A DNA stretch of 14,698 nucleotides, from positions 1 through 14,698 of the forward strand of contig JAFOZN010000298.1 of the NCBI GenBank assembly GCA_017391185.1, in the 5' to 3' direction. Source of the DNA: Alistipes sp. Lineage in GTDB: Bacteria; Bacteroidota; Bacteroidia; Bacteroidales; Rikenellaceae. Shown here one piece after another: positions 1 to 6,697 of the stretch (positions within the stretch are counted from its first letter, which is position 1; each line of letters opens with the position of its first letter). Under the pieces are notes generated by a model. That model did not search any database. It had not been told where the DNA came from and was given only the letters and a program-made list of their open reading frames with translations. The position numbers were made by a program, and so were the translations under genes.

Positions 1-639
1 GGTGAGATTCAGTTATACTTCGCCAATGAATTTCCATACAAAACCACCTCTGAGCAGGAGATCAGCATGATGCGCTCAAAGGACAACGCTGAGAGTTGGG
101 GCAAGGCTGAAAAGATCTCATTCAGTGCAGGCAGCAGAGACGGCATGCCCGTACCGATATATTTACCTCACAGCAAAGAGATTGCCGTAGCGATAGAGGA
201 CAATGGCATCAGAGGACGTTTCAAGCCTGTGATTGTTCGCTCGGCCAAAAATTGGCAAGATGCGCCCGTTTTAAGATCTGACCTTAGACGCGAAGAGGCT
301 CTCGCTCCAGAGTGTGCGGTACATGATACGGTGTATGCTGGTGCGCCATATTTGATTCGCATGGGAGAGAGTCATACCCTACTCTCCATACAATCTACCG
401 AAGGACGTAATGGCACCAACGAACGCAAAGCCAATATGCAGGTCTATGTAGGCGATAAGGATGCACGTAATTTCCGTAATCGCTCTACACCTATGCCATC
501 CCTACCACAAAACGGCAATGCACTATGGAACTCACTTTGCCAAATAGATGACCAGCACGTCATAGCTATTATGTCAGTCAGCGGAGTAAAACAAGGAGGC
601 ATTTGGAGTGTAATAGGAAAAATCAAAGAGGTAGAGTAA
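1..639 (+). CDS. Sialidase/BNR-type glycoside hydrolase, C-terminal part (5' end outside window)
   Basis: The reading frame is open from base 1 and ends with TAA at 637-639, so this is the last 212 residues of a longer protein; the ATG at 67 is internal. An Asp-box-like segment (SKDNAESWG, about residues 25-33 of the visible part) and the later GAPYLI...LLSIQSTEGR stretch resemble BNR/sialidase-fold six-bladed propeller enzymes that Bacteroidales use on host or plant glycans. The substrate cannot be told: the family includes exo-sialidases, exo-arabinanases and uncharacterised relatives, and the catalytic Arg/Asp/Tyr set largely lies upstream. The gene ends at a shared terminator and is convergent with the next one. 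I am confident of the fold class and not of the activity. Confidence 0.68.
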   Translation, partial: GEIQLYFANEFPYKTTSEQEISMMRSKDNAESWGKAEKISFSAGSRDGMPVPIYLPHSKEIAVAIEDNGIRGRFKPVIVRSAKNWQDAPVLRSDLRREEALAPECAVHDTVYAGAPYLIRMGESHTLLSIQSTEGRNGTNERKANMQVYVGDKDARNFRNRSTPMPSLPQNGNALWNSLCQIDDQHVIAIMSVSGVKQGGIWSVIGKIKEVE

Positions 640-644
640 AAAAG

Positions 645-680
645 AGAATCCCGAAAGTCGCATATAACTTTCGGGATTCT
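645..680. terminator. Bidirectional intrinsic terminator between convergent genes
   Basis: A perfect 13-bp stem, GAATCCCGAAAGT (646-658) against ACTTTCGGGATTC (667-679), has an 8-nt loop and one extra A-T pair outside. A-rich DNA on the left and T-rich DNA on the right let it work on both strands. It lies between the stop of the sialidase-like gene (639) and the stop of the minus-strand gene (686). Confidence 0.9.
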
Positions 681-685
681 TCTAT

Positions 686-3655
686 TTACTTAACTTTCAC
701 TATACCCTTCTTAGATTGTCCATCTACATAGATATAGAGTGGGTCATCAAACTCCACACAACGCAGATACTCGCCATCGAATATCGCCTTTTGACGATCG
801 AGTTGCTCTACATCCAACGCCCCATCTCCAGCCGAAGGGTTGAGCGAAAGATAACCAACTCCAAGCGAAGTGACATTCTGGAAGAAGTGAGTACCCTGAC
901 TCGACTCTATATTGAAATTAGGCAAAGCCGACTCCACGATGACTCTTGCCTGCGAGATATGTGCCCACTTTACGGGGACTCCAAGATTAGGATCGGATGA
1001 GCCCCAACGGCCCGTACCGATGAGGACATACTCTTGAGAATCTTGCAACATACGCTTATTTATCTCAAAGAGTTCATCGGCAATAGCTTGAGTCTTGAGC
1101 GAAGAGAAGGCATCGAATTTCATATATACCACTCGCTTGATATCTCGCATCAGGCCCACACCCAAAGCACTCTCCGAATAGACTATCGCACCAGAGGTAT
1201 CGATCTTTGACCAATCGAGCTTGGCGCTCTCCTCGTTGCGTATAATAGGGCGAATCTGCAAGAGATTAAAGACCTGCAACTGCCCTGGATCGACATCCAT
1301 ATTCACAGCAAACTCAATCTCCACAGGACAACGCATCTCCTCCTCACCCATACGCAACATATCCTTGATGATATCGGGAAGAGGGAATGAGCCATATTTC
1401 AATATGCGATTGAAGGTAATCACGCGGAAATAACGCGAAAGCGTTGGGCTCTCGCTGATACGGCTATTGAGATAGTCATAATAGGAGCATGTATATTTAG
1501 CATTGCGGAATTTGGCAATTTTAGATACTGGAATACGCTCAATGTTAATCGCATCATCAGTAGATGCTCTGAAACGAGCAGGATCCAGACTCATCGCCAA
1601 GACCTCAGTCTGAGCATCTTGGATAGTGAGCTCCAAAGTAGAGGTCTGCAACGCCTTGTCGGGATAGGCTGGCGAGAAACGCAAGCTCTTACCACCATCC
1701 ACGACAGCCTTACCCAAACCCATCACGATGTTACAAACGCCATCTTCGGCCTTCTCATACCCCAAAGGATAGAGATTCTGGGAGCGAGCCACACCTGCCA
1801 ATGTAGGGAAGAAATATCCACCCTCCTCGGTACCGCACACCTCCTGAATCAAAACCGCCATCTTCTCCTCCGAGATAAGATTCTGCGAAGATTGTATATA
1901 GGCTCTCGAAGAGGTGTAATATACCGAAGCATAGACACTCTTGATGGCACGTACCAACATACGCAACATCTGATCATCGTCCTCACAACGAGGGATCATA
2001 TAGGTCGAATAGATACCCGCAAAGGGCTGATAGTGAGAGTCCTCCAATTTAGATGATGAACGTATAGCAAGAGGTTTGCGACAAGTCTTGACAAACACGC
2101 TCAACTTATTGTATAGATCAATTGGGAGTCTCGAATTCAAAAACTCAGACAACACAGTATCATCATCAGCCTCTTGTGCAATGATATATTTAAGGCCGTT
2201 TAAGCGTATAAACTCATCGAAATAATCGGTAGCAACCACCAGACTGCGTGGAATCATGATTCGCACATTGGGGTATTTATAGTAGTGGTTGTATTTGGAC
2301 AACATACTATTCATAAAGGCCAGACCACGAGCCTTACCACCAATGGAGCCCTCGCCCATACGTGCAAAACCGATGGCATCGCTATAGGTCTCCTCATCAA
2401 ACTGCGCCACCACGCCCTGACCAAGCATTGTACGATAATCCTTGAACATACCCACCAGCGCAGCACGGTGCTCGGCTGTGGAGTTAAAGTGACTACTATT
2501 GATACTACGCAACACCTTAGCCAATGGGAACATACCTCGCGCATACAACCACTTCGAGAGGTGCATCTGAGAGAGGTGATACTCCAGCACATCATCTGGC
2601 ACAGTAGCAATCAACTCCTGCATCTGCGAGAGATCCTTTGCCTGACCAACGACTGCTCCACTCTCAAGATCTCGGAATACAAAATCACCAAAACCAAACT
2701 CTCGCAAAACCACATCCTGCAACTCTTGAAGCAGAGTCTGCGATGATTTTGAGATAAATCCCGCACCCATCTTCTGCGCAACTTCAGACAGAGAACTCTG
2801 CGAAGATTGCATCAAGACAGGCATCCATGGGGTTTCACTTTTGATTCTGCGACATATCTCTATTCCTGCTTCGGGATTCTCTTCTTGGCCACTATCGCCC
2901 GACTTCATCACCAGTCCAACATCAGAGATCACGCCCAACATATTTCCCTTGTAACGCTCATAGATATCCATCGCCTCATCATAGTTGGTTGCAAGCAACA
3001 CCTTTGGGCGGGCACGTTTTCGGTAAATCTGTTGTTGTTCATTGTAGGCGTCCTTCAAAAATTCGCTATTCTGCAAAAGAATAATCCTATACAACTCAGG
3101 CAAATAGGTCGAATAGAAACGAATCGAGTCTTCCACCAACAAAATTGCCTGCACACCACCCTCCAAAATATCGGACTCGGCATTGAGCTTATCCTCCATG
3201 AGTTTGATGATGGCGATGATAAGGTCGGTATTACCATGCCAACAGAAGATATTGTCAATGGCATCACACTTCTGCTCATCTATCTGGCGATAAATCTCCT
3301 TTGAAAAACTCGTTAGCAAGACCACAGGCAACTGCGCATTGATTTGCTTAACCTTACGGGCAAAATCAAAGACGTTAGGCTCGCCGACATTATACATCGT
3401 CAAGACAAAGTCAAAATCATTACGCTCGGAGAGAATCTCCAAAGCCTGGGAGGTTGACTCCACACGTGTGAGCGATGGTGGATTACTCATATTGAGCTCC
3501 ATATACTCACGATTGATCTGAGACTCAATGTGGCCATCTTCTTCGAGTATATATCCATCATATGTACAACACACCAAAAGAATCTTGTGGATTCTATGCT
3601 GCATGAAGTGGTGGTTGGCCTGACTCTCAGGAGTTAAATATGCATAATCGTGCAT
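686..3655 (-). CDS. Two-receiver-domain protein fused to a PEP synthase/PPDK-type ATP-binding domain
   Basis: The 989-residue protein divides into four parts. Residues about 23-155 look like a receiver domain without the phospho-acceptor Asp: the strand reads FVLTMYN where Asp is expected. Residues about 170-320 are a second receiver with the usual acidic pair (E175, D176), acceptor D245 (ISDVGL) and lysine K303. Residues about 425-805 are the ATP-binding domain of PEP synthase/pyruvate phosphate dikinase, with GSIGGKARGL (437-446), IRSSSKLED...FAG (531-547) and LLQIRP (798-803). Residues 806-989 match no domain I recognise but include the conserved-looking IGTGRWGSSDPNLG (879-892). The swivelling phosphohistidine domain and the PEP/pyruvate barrel of true PEP synthase are absent, so PEP synthesis by this protein alone is unlikely. 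Similar proteins are usually annotated 'PEP/pyruvate-binding domain-containing protein'. A signal-responsive phosphotransfer role is inference. It is monocistronic here and divergent from the gene at 3880. Confidence 0.85.
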   Translation of the reverse strand: MHDYAYLTPESQANHHFMQHRIHKILLVCCTYDGYILEEDGHIESQINREYMELNMSNPPSLTRVESTSQALEILSERNDFDFVLTMYNVGEPNVFDFARKVKQINAQLPVVLLTSFSKEIYRQIDEQKCDAIDNIFCWHGNTDLIIAIIKLMEDKLNAESDILEGGVQAILLVEDSIRFYSTYLPELYRIILLQNSEFLKDAYNEQQQIYRKRARPKVLLATNYDEAMDIYERYKGNMLGVISDVGLVMKSGDSGQEENPEAGIEICRRIKSETPWMPVLMQSSQSSLSEVAQKMGAGFISKSSQTLLQELQDVVLREFGFGDFVFRDLESGAVVGQAKDLSQMQELIATVPDDVLEYHLSQMHLSKWLYARGMFPLAKVLRSINSSHFNSTAEHRAALVGMFKDYRTMLGQGVVAQFDEETYSDAIGFARMGEGSIGGKARGLAFMNSMLSKYNHYYKYPNVRIMIPRSLVVATDYFDEFIRLNGLKYIIAQEADDDTVLSEFLNSRLPIDLYNKLSVFVKTCRKPLAIRSSSKLEDSHYQPFAGIYSTYMIPRCEDDDQMLRMLVRAIKSVYASVYYTSSRAYIQSSQNLISEEKMAVLIQEVCGTEEGGYFFPTLAGVARSQNLYPLGYEKAEDGVCNIVMGLGKAVVDGGKSLRFSPAYPDKALQTSTLELTIQDAQTEVLAMSLDPARFRASTDDAINIERIPVSKIAKFRNAKYTCSYYDYLNSRISESPTLSRYFRVITFNRILKYGSFPLPDIIKDMLRMGEEEMRCPVEIEFAVNMDVDPGQLQVFNLLQIRPIIRNEESAKLDWSKIDTSGAIVYSESALGVGLMRDIKRVVYMKFDAFSSLKTQAIADELFEINKRMLQDSQEYVLIGTGRWGSSDPNLGVPVKWAHISQARVIVESALPNFNIESSQGTHFFQNVTSLGVGYLSLNPSAGDGALDVEQLDRQKAIFDGEYLRCVEFDDPLYIYVDGQSKKGIVKVK

Positions 3656-3800
3656 GGGTATAAATTTTCGTTTATTACAACCTATACAAGGTTTGTTTAG
3701 ATTTACTTGCGGCTAAGGAGGAGAATTCAAAATTCAAAAATTCCCTTTCTTAATAGGCGCTAAGATCCATCAACAAAACAAACCTTAATATTAATCAGCA

Positions 3801-3829
3801 CAAATATAGGGAAAGTTATAAAAATTCAG
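3801..3829 (-). promoter_or_regulatory. Candidate promoter for the receiver/PPDK_N gene
   Basis: On the minus strand, 3808-3801 reads TATATTTG, a full match to the Bacteroidota -7 element TAnnTTTG. About 18 nt further upstream is CTG (3829-3827) in place of the -33 TTG. It would give a leader of roughly 140 nt. The -7 match is good; the -33 match is weak. Confidence 0.45.
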
Positions 3830-3840
3830 AACTAAATCAC

Positions 3841-3848
3841 TAAATTTG
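3841..3848 (+). promoter_or_regulatory. Candidate -7 box for the C_GCAxxG_C_C gene
   Basis: TAAATTTG matches TAnnTTTG exactly and lies 31 nt before the ATG at 3880. I see no convincing TTG at the -33 position. With the opposite -7 box at 3801-3808 it forms a compact divergent promoter region. Confidence 0.5.
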
Positions 3849-3854
3849 TAACAC

Positions 3855-3867
3855 TATAAACTTTATA
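3855..3867. repeat. 13-bp palindrome, copy 1 (also at 10023-10035)
   Basis: TATAAACTTTATA is a perfect odd palindrome six bases downstream of the -7 box, at or just after the expected transcription start. An identical 13-mer sits in the comparable place upstream of umuD. It could be an operator half-site pair or merely AT-rich coincidence. Confidence 0.4.
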
Positions 3868-3879
3868 AGATATATACAG

Positions 3880-4347
3880 ATGAAAGTAAACCCCACAGAG
3901 AGAGCCTTGCAAGCCAAGGATCTATTCCTCGAAGGATATAATTGTGCTCAATCAGTTTTTCTGGCTTATGCAGATATAGTCGGCATGGAGCCTGAGTTGG
4001 CAGCTACAATCTCAGCCCCATTCGGTGGAGGTATGGGACGTCTGAGAGAGGTGTGTGGTGCGGTAAGCGGAATGACAATGGTGGCAGGTATGTTATACCC
4101 CAATTCTCAGCCCAACGACACACCACGTAAAAAGGCAACTTATGCCGCAGTACAGGATTTGGCCGAACGTTTCAGAGCCGAGAATGGCCATATCGTTTGT
4201 CGCGAATTATTGGGTTTAGCCACCCAAAAGGATGATCCTACCCCATCGGAGCGTACTGAGGAGTATTATCATCGCCGTCCTTGCGCTGAGTATGTCGAGA
4301 TTGCAGCTCGCATCGTGGGCGAAAAGATAAATTCGATGGAAGATTAA
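3880..4347 (+). CDS. C_GCAxxG_C_C family protein
   Basis: The 155-residue protein carries the four-cysteine signature that names this family: C22 in GYNCAQSV, C59 in the CGAVSG motif, C107 in HIVCREL and C135 in RPCAEY. A glycine-rich FGGGMGR segment (48-54) lies just before the second cysteine. Length and motif spacing are typical, so the gene looks intact. There is no signal peptide, so it should be cytoplasmic. The cysteines suggest metal or redox-cofactor binding, but the family has no firmly assigned biochemical role that I can state. The ATG at 3880 is the natural start because the conserved region begins within 20 residues. It is transcribed away from the receiver/PPDK_N gene, and no clear terminator separates it from the LRR gene 115 bp downstream. 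Confidence 0.85.
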   Translation: MKVNPTERALQAKDLFLEGYNCAQSVFLAYADIVGMEPELAATISAPFGGGMGRLREVCGAVSGMTMVAGMLYPNSQPNDTPRKKATYAAVQDLAERFRAENGHIVCRELLGLATQKDDPTPSERTEEYYHRRPCAEYVEIAARIVGEKINSMED

Positions 4348-4462
4348 GCAAGCGAAATTAAGAGTTCATTTGTATCGTCTTAGATAAATCGCCGAAACTT
4401 TATACTTTAGATTAAACTACTAACAACAAATTAGTTACTAAATAAAAAAGATAATTACCACG

Positions 4463-5698
4463 ATGAAAAAACTATTTGCAATTATTGCAGCTCTTGCATT
4501 ATTTTCGGTTGTAAGTTGCCAGAAGAACGAGACTGACGACATCTCGACAAACGACAAAACCGAGCAATCATCAAACTGCATCTACTACACCACCGCTGAT
4601 GGCAAAAAGCTCACCCCTTACCAAACGGGATCTGCATGTTTTGGCGCACAGCTCGTATCCAACACCTATACTGATGGTCAGGGTGTACTTGTTTTTGATG
4701 ATACTATCACTTCGATTGGAGATGAAGCATTCCGTAGTTGTTATAATCTTGCGAGCATCTCTATCCCAAATAGTGTTTTGTCTATCGGTGATAAGACATT
4801 CGCTTTTTGTACAAGCCTCACAAAAATCACCATTCCCCAAGGCGTAACCTCGATGGGAGATGAAGTATTCTGGGGCTGCACAAGCCTTGCGAGCATAGAC
4901 ATCCCTAATGGCGTTACTTCGATTGGAAATGCTACGTTCAATCATTGCTCAAAACTTAGAAGTATCACCATCCCCAACAGTGTCTCTTCTATTGGAGAAC
5001 AGGCATTTTATAGCTGTTCAAAACTGAAGACCATCTCTATACCCGATAGTGTCACATCGATTGGCGAAAAGGCATTCTATGGTTGTTCAAGCCTTGAGAG
5101 TATTACTATTCCCAACAGCGTAACCTCTATTGGAGAAGGAGCTTTTTCTGTCTGTTCGAATCTCGCAGAATTTAATGGTAAGTTTGCCTCGGATGATGGA
5201 AGATGTTTAATCGTTGATGGCACCCTACTTTCTTTCGCACCCGCAGAACTCACAGAATACACCATACCTAACAATGCTACGTCAATTGGAGTTTACGCAT
5301 TCTATGGCTGTTCGGACCTTAAAAGCATCAAATTACCCGATAGCGTCACTTCGATTGGTGATATAGCATTTGAGGCTTGTTCGAGTCTTGAGGATATCAA
5401 TATTCCCGATGGCGTTAGAACAATCGGGCAATCAGCATTCAGAATTTGTTCGACCTTAGAGAGCATTACCATTCCCCAAAGTGTCATTTCAATTGGCAAA
5501 AAGGCTTTTCAGGGTTGCACAAACCTTATAAAGATATATTGTTTGCCTGCTACACCACCCGCTGGAGGAGAAGATATGTTTGTAGCTGGCTCCACATTGA
5601 TCAAAATTTATGTGGACGATGATAGTTTAAGTGCATACCAGAGAGCTACGTTTTGGCAGAACTATGCATCATATTATATGGGGCACGACTTCTATTAA
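4463..5698 (+). CDS. BspA-type leucine-rich-repeat lipoprotein
   Basis: The 411-residue protein starts with a lipoprotein signal peptide (MKKLFAIIAALALFSVVSC); C19 is the likely lipidated residue. The following QKNETDD is acidic, compatible with surface export in Bacteroidota though not a strict export-signal match. Residues 75-357 hold eleven LRR_5/BspA repeats of 23 residues, consensus ITIPNSVTSIGEKAFYGCSSLES, broken after repeat 7 by a 29-residue insert (237-265). The C-terminal tail, with YCLPATPP and IYVDDDS...AYQRATFW, is the usual BspA cap. Such proteins are surface adhesins or binding scaffolds; the ligand here is unknown. It may share a transcript with the upstream gene, since I found no strong promoter in the 115-bp gap (the best -7 candidate is TACTTTAG at 4403-4410). 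Confidence 0.9.
   Translation: MKKLFAIIAALALFSVVSCQKNETDDISTNDKTEQSSNCIYYTTADGKKLTPYQTGSACFGAQLVSNTYTDGQGVLVFDDTITSIGDEAFRSCYNLASISIPNSVLSIGDKTFAFCTSLTKITIPQGVTSMGDEVFWGCTSLASIDIPNGVTSIGNATFNHCSKLRSITIPNSVSSIGEQAFYSCSKLKTISIPDSVTSIGEKAFYGCSSLESITIPNSVTSIGEGAFSVCSNLAEFNGKFASDDGRCLIVDGTLLSFAPAELTEYTIPNNATSIGVYAFYGCSDLKSIKLPDSVTSIGDIAFEACSSLEDINIPDGVRTIGQSAFRICSTLESITIPQSVISIGKKAFQGCTNLIKIYCLPATPPAGGEDMFVAGSTLIKIYVDDDSLSAYQRATFWQNYASYYMGHDFY
4685..5533 (+). repeat. Tandem 69-bp coding repeats (11 LRR units)
   Basis: Eleven in-frame 69-nt units each encode one 23-residue LRR. Seven are contiguous (4685-5170), then an 87-nt insert (5171-5257), then four more (5258-5533). The units are clearly diverged at the DNA level (for example ATCGATTGG, TCTATTGGA and TCAATTGG variants of the SIG codons), so this is an old protein repeat, not a recent slippage array. 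Confidence 0.85.
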
Positions 5699-5737
5699 TA
5701 GAAACGAATTATCATAGAGTTCACTTCATTAGGAGCA

Positions 5738-5753
5738 AACGGTTTTAACCGTT
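5738..5753. repeat. 16-bp palindrome downstream of the LRR gene
   Basis: AACGGTT-TT-AACCGTT is a perfect inverted repeat with 7-bp arms, 39 bp after the LRR stop codon and 27 bp before the strong terminator. It has no T-tract, so it is not itself a good terminator. It may be a 3'-end hairpin or a protein-binding site; function unknown. Confidence 0.4.
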
Positions 5754-5780
5754 GTAACATACTGATTTTGTAGATACAAA

Positions 5781-5815
5781 ACACCCGCCAAAGAGAGTTA
5801 CTCTCTGGCGGGTGT
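5781..5815. terminator. Intrinsic terminator between the LRR gene and mscL
   Basis: ACACCCGCCA (5781-5790) pairs with TGGCGGGTGT (5806-5815), and GAGAG (5793-5797) with CTCTC (5801-5805), leaving two bulged A's and a 3-nt loop. The following CTATTTTA suits the plus-strand transcript best. The stem can also serve mscL, whose stop is at 5839. Confidence 0.88.
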
Positions 5816-5838
5816 CTATTTTACATTTATGATATCGT

Positions 5839-6276
5839 CTACTTCTTCTCCTTCAAAAGATCACGAATCTCAGCCAAAAGAACCTCCTCGTTAGATGGCT
5901 TTGGTGGCTCAGGAGCTGGCGCAGGAGCAGGTGCTGGCGCAGGTTTCTTTGTAAGGCGATTCATCAACTTCACCATCAAGAATACGCAGAAAGCAAGGAT
6001 AGTGAAATCAACCACCTGCTGAACAAAAGCTCCATAATTCCAAGTAACAGCTGGTGTAACCACAGCCCCAGCAGCATCCAATACAGCCTGCTTCAAAGTA
6101 AGTTTCATATCAGAGAAATCTACTCCTCCAACAAGCAAACCTACAGGTGGCATAATAATGTCGTTAACAACAGATGTCACAATCTTACCAAATGCGCCAC
6201 CGATGATCACACCGACAGCCATGTCCATCACATTACCTTTGACGGCAAACTCCTTAAATTCTTTTAAAAATCCCAT
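5839..6276 (-). CDS. mscL: Large-conductance mechanosensitive channel MscL
   Basis: The 145-residue protein begins [23 protein letters not shown], the MscL amphipathic N-terminus leading into the pore-lining first membrane helix (about 15-45, with [12 protein letters not shown]). A second membrane helix spans about 84-105, and the cytoplasmic helix [13 protein letters not shown] (133-145) ends the protein. MscL forms a homopentamer in the inner membrane that opens near lytic tension to release solutes during hypo-osmotic shock. Length is normal. The linker before the last helix is an Ala-Pro repeat (about 112-122, then EPPKP), more extreme than in the classical E. coli protein. It stands alone between a terminator and its own candidate promoter. 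Confidence 0.96.
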   Translation of the reverse strand: MGFLKEFKEFAVKGNVMDMAVGVIIGGAFGKIVTSVVNDIIMPPVGLLVGGVDFSDMKLTLKQAVLDAAGAVVTPAVTWNYGAFVQQVVDFTILAFCVFLMVKLMNRLTKKPAPAPAPAPAPEPPKPSNEEVLLAEIRDLLKEKK

Positions 6277-6349
6277 AATTCTCTATTTTTTCTTAATAAA
6301 ACATTTCCACTTTCGGGTATCCCATGCTCATACACAATGGTTTGATATG

Positions 6350-6380
6350 CGAAAATAGACATTTTAATTGGATTTACAAA
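6350..6380 (-). promoter_or_regulatory. Candidate mscL promoter
   Basis: On the minus strand TTTG (6380-6377) is followed, 19 nt on, by TATTTTCG (6357-6350), a 5-of-6 match to the fixed positions of TAnnTTTG. The spacing is right for the Bacteroidota sigma factor and the leader would be about 65-70 nt. Confidence 0.5.
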
Positions 6381-6431
6381 GAAAATGAGCGACTGAGTTA
6401 ACATTAAATTAATATTTAATTTAAATACAGA

Positions 6432-6463
6432 TTTTGCCTTTATATATTATTTTTCTATCTTTG
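6432..6463 (+). promoter_or_regulatory. Strong Bacteroidota promoter upstream of the TonB receptor leader
   Basis: TTTTG (6432-6436) and TATCTTTG (6456-6463) are separated by 19 nt, a consensus -33/-7 pair. Transcription should begin around 6467-6471, leaving about 230 nt before the receptor ATG at 6698. That is unusually long and contains the candidate RNA described next. Confidence 0.75.
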
Positions 6464-6469
6464 CGCCGT

Positions 6470-6628
6470 ATTTGAGACGAATTTATAGAGAGATTAAGCA
6501 TACTATGCCGCACGTATCATTGGCTATATATTTATTTTCGGGATTACCTACCAAAGTAAGGGGACATTGGGCGTAGAGCATCGTGAATTGGAGAGTCAGT
6601 ATAAAGCTAACTCTCTTTTGCTTTTTTA
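6470..6628 (+). ncRNA. Candidate structured RNA (6S-like ncRNA or attenuating leader)
   Basis: The segment has defined ends, a consensus promoter and a hairpin plus U-tract, about 155 nt apart. Its 5' part AGAGAG-TTA-GC (6487-6499, two bulged A's) can pair with GCTAACTCTCT (6606-6616) for 11 bp, a long-range closing stem. Inside it CTATGCC (6503-6509) pairs with GGCGTAG (6570-6576), 7 bp with one G-U. The 3' strand can instead form the local terminator hairpin at 6590-6616, so the two folds exclude each other. No convincing ORF lies within it. Promoter, size and architecture recall 6S-like RNAs and the Bacteroidales-1 RNA family, but I cannot confirm membership. The alternative is a cis-acting leader of the TonB receptor gene. 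The 5' end is estimated from the promoter. Confidence 0.5.
6590..6628 (+). terminator. Terminator-like hairpin 70 nt before the TonB receptor start
   Basis: GGAGAGT (6590-6596) pairs with ACTCTCT (6610-6616), extended inward by AG/CT across one mismatch, and is followed by TTTTGCTTTTTTA. The stem is only moderately stable. It could end a separate small RNA or attenuate transcription into the receptor gene. A weak -7-like TAACTTTA (6654-6661) downstream could restart transcription, but it lacks a -33 partner. Confidence 0.55.
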
Positions 6629-6697
6629 TAAAACGAGAATTTTGAATACAAAATAACTTTAATTTTAACACATTTTATTAACTTAAACCAAATCAAG

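Noticed and set aside
686..3655. Annotation as PEP synthase or pyruvate phosphate dikinase
   Set aside because: The phosphohistidine domain and PEP/pyruvate-binding barrel are absent, so the name would overstate the evidence.
4685..5533. CRISPR array or DNA-level tandem repeat
   Set aside because: The 69-bp units are in frame, encode a known LRR consensus and are diverged at the DNA level, with no spacer structure.
6470..6628. Cobalamin or TPP riboswitch upstream of the TonB receptor
   Set aside because: I could not find the conserved core motifs of either class, so only a generic structured RNA is proposed.
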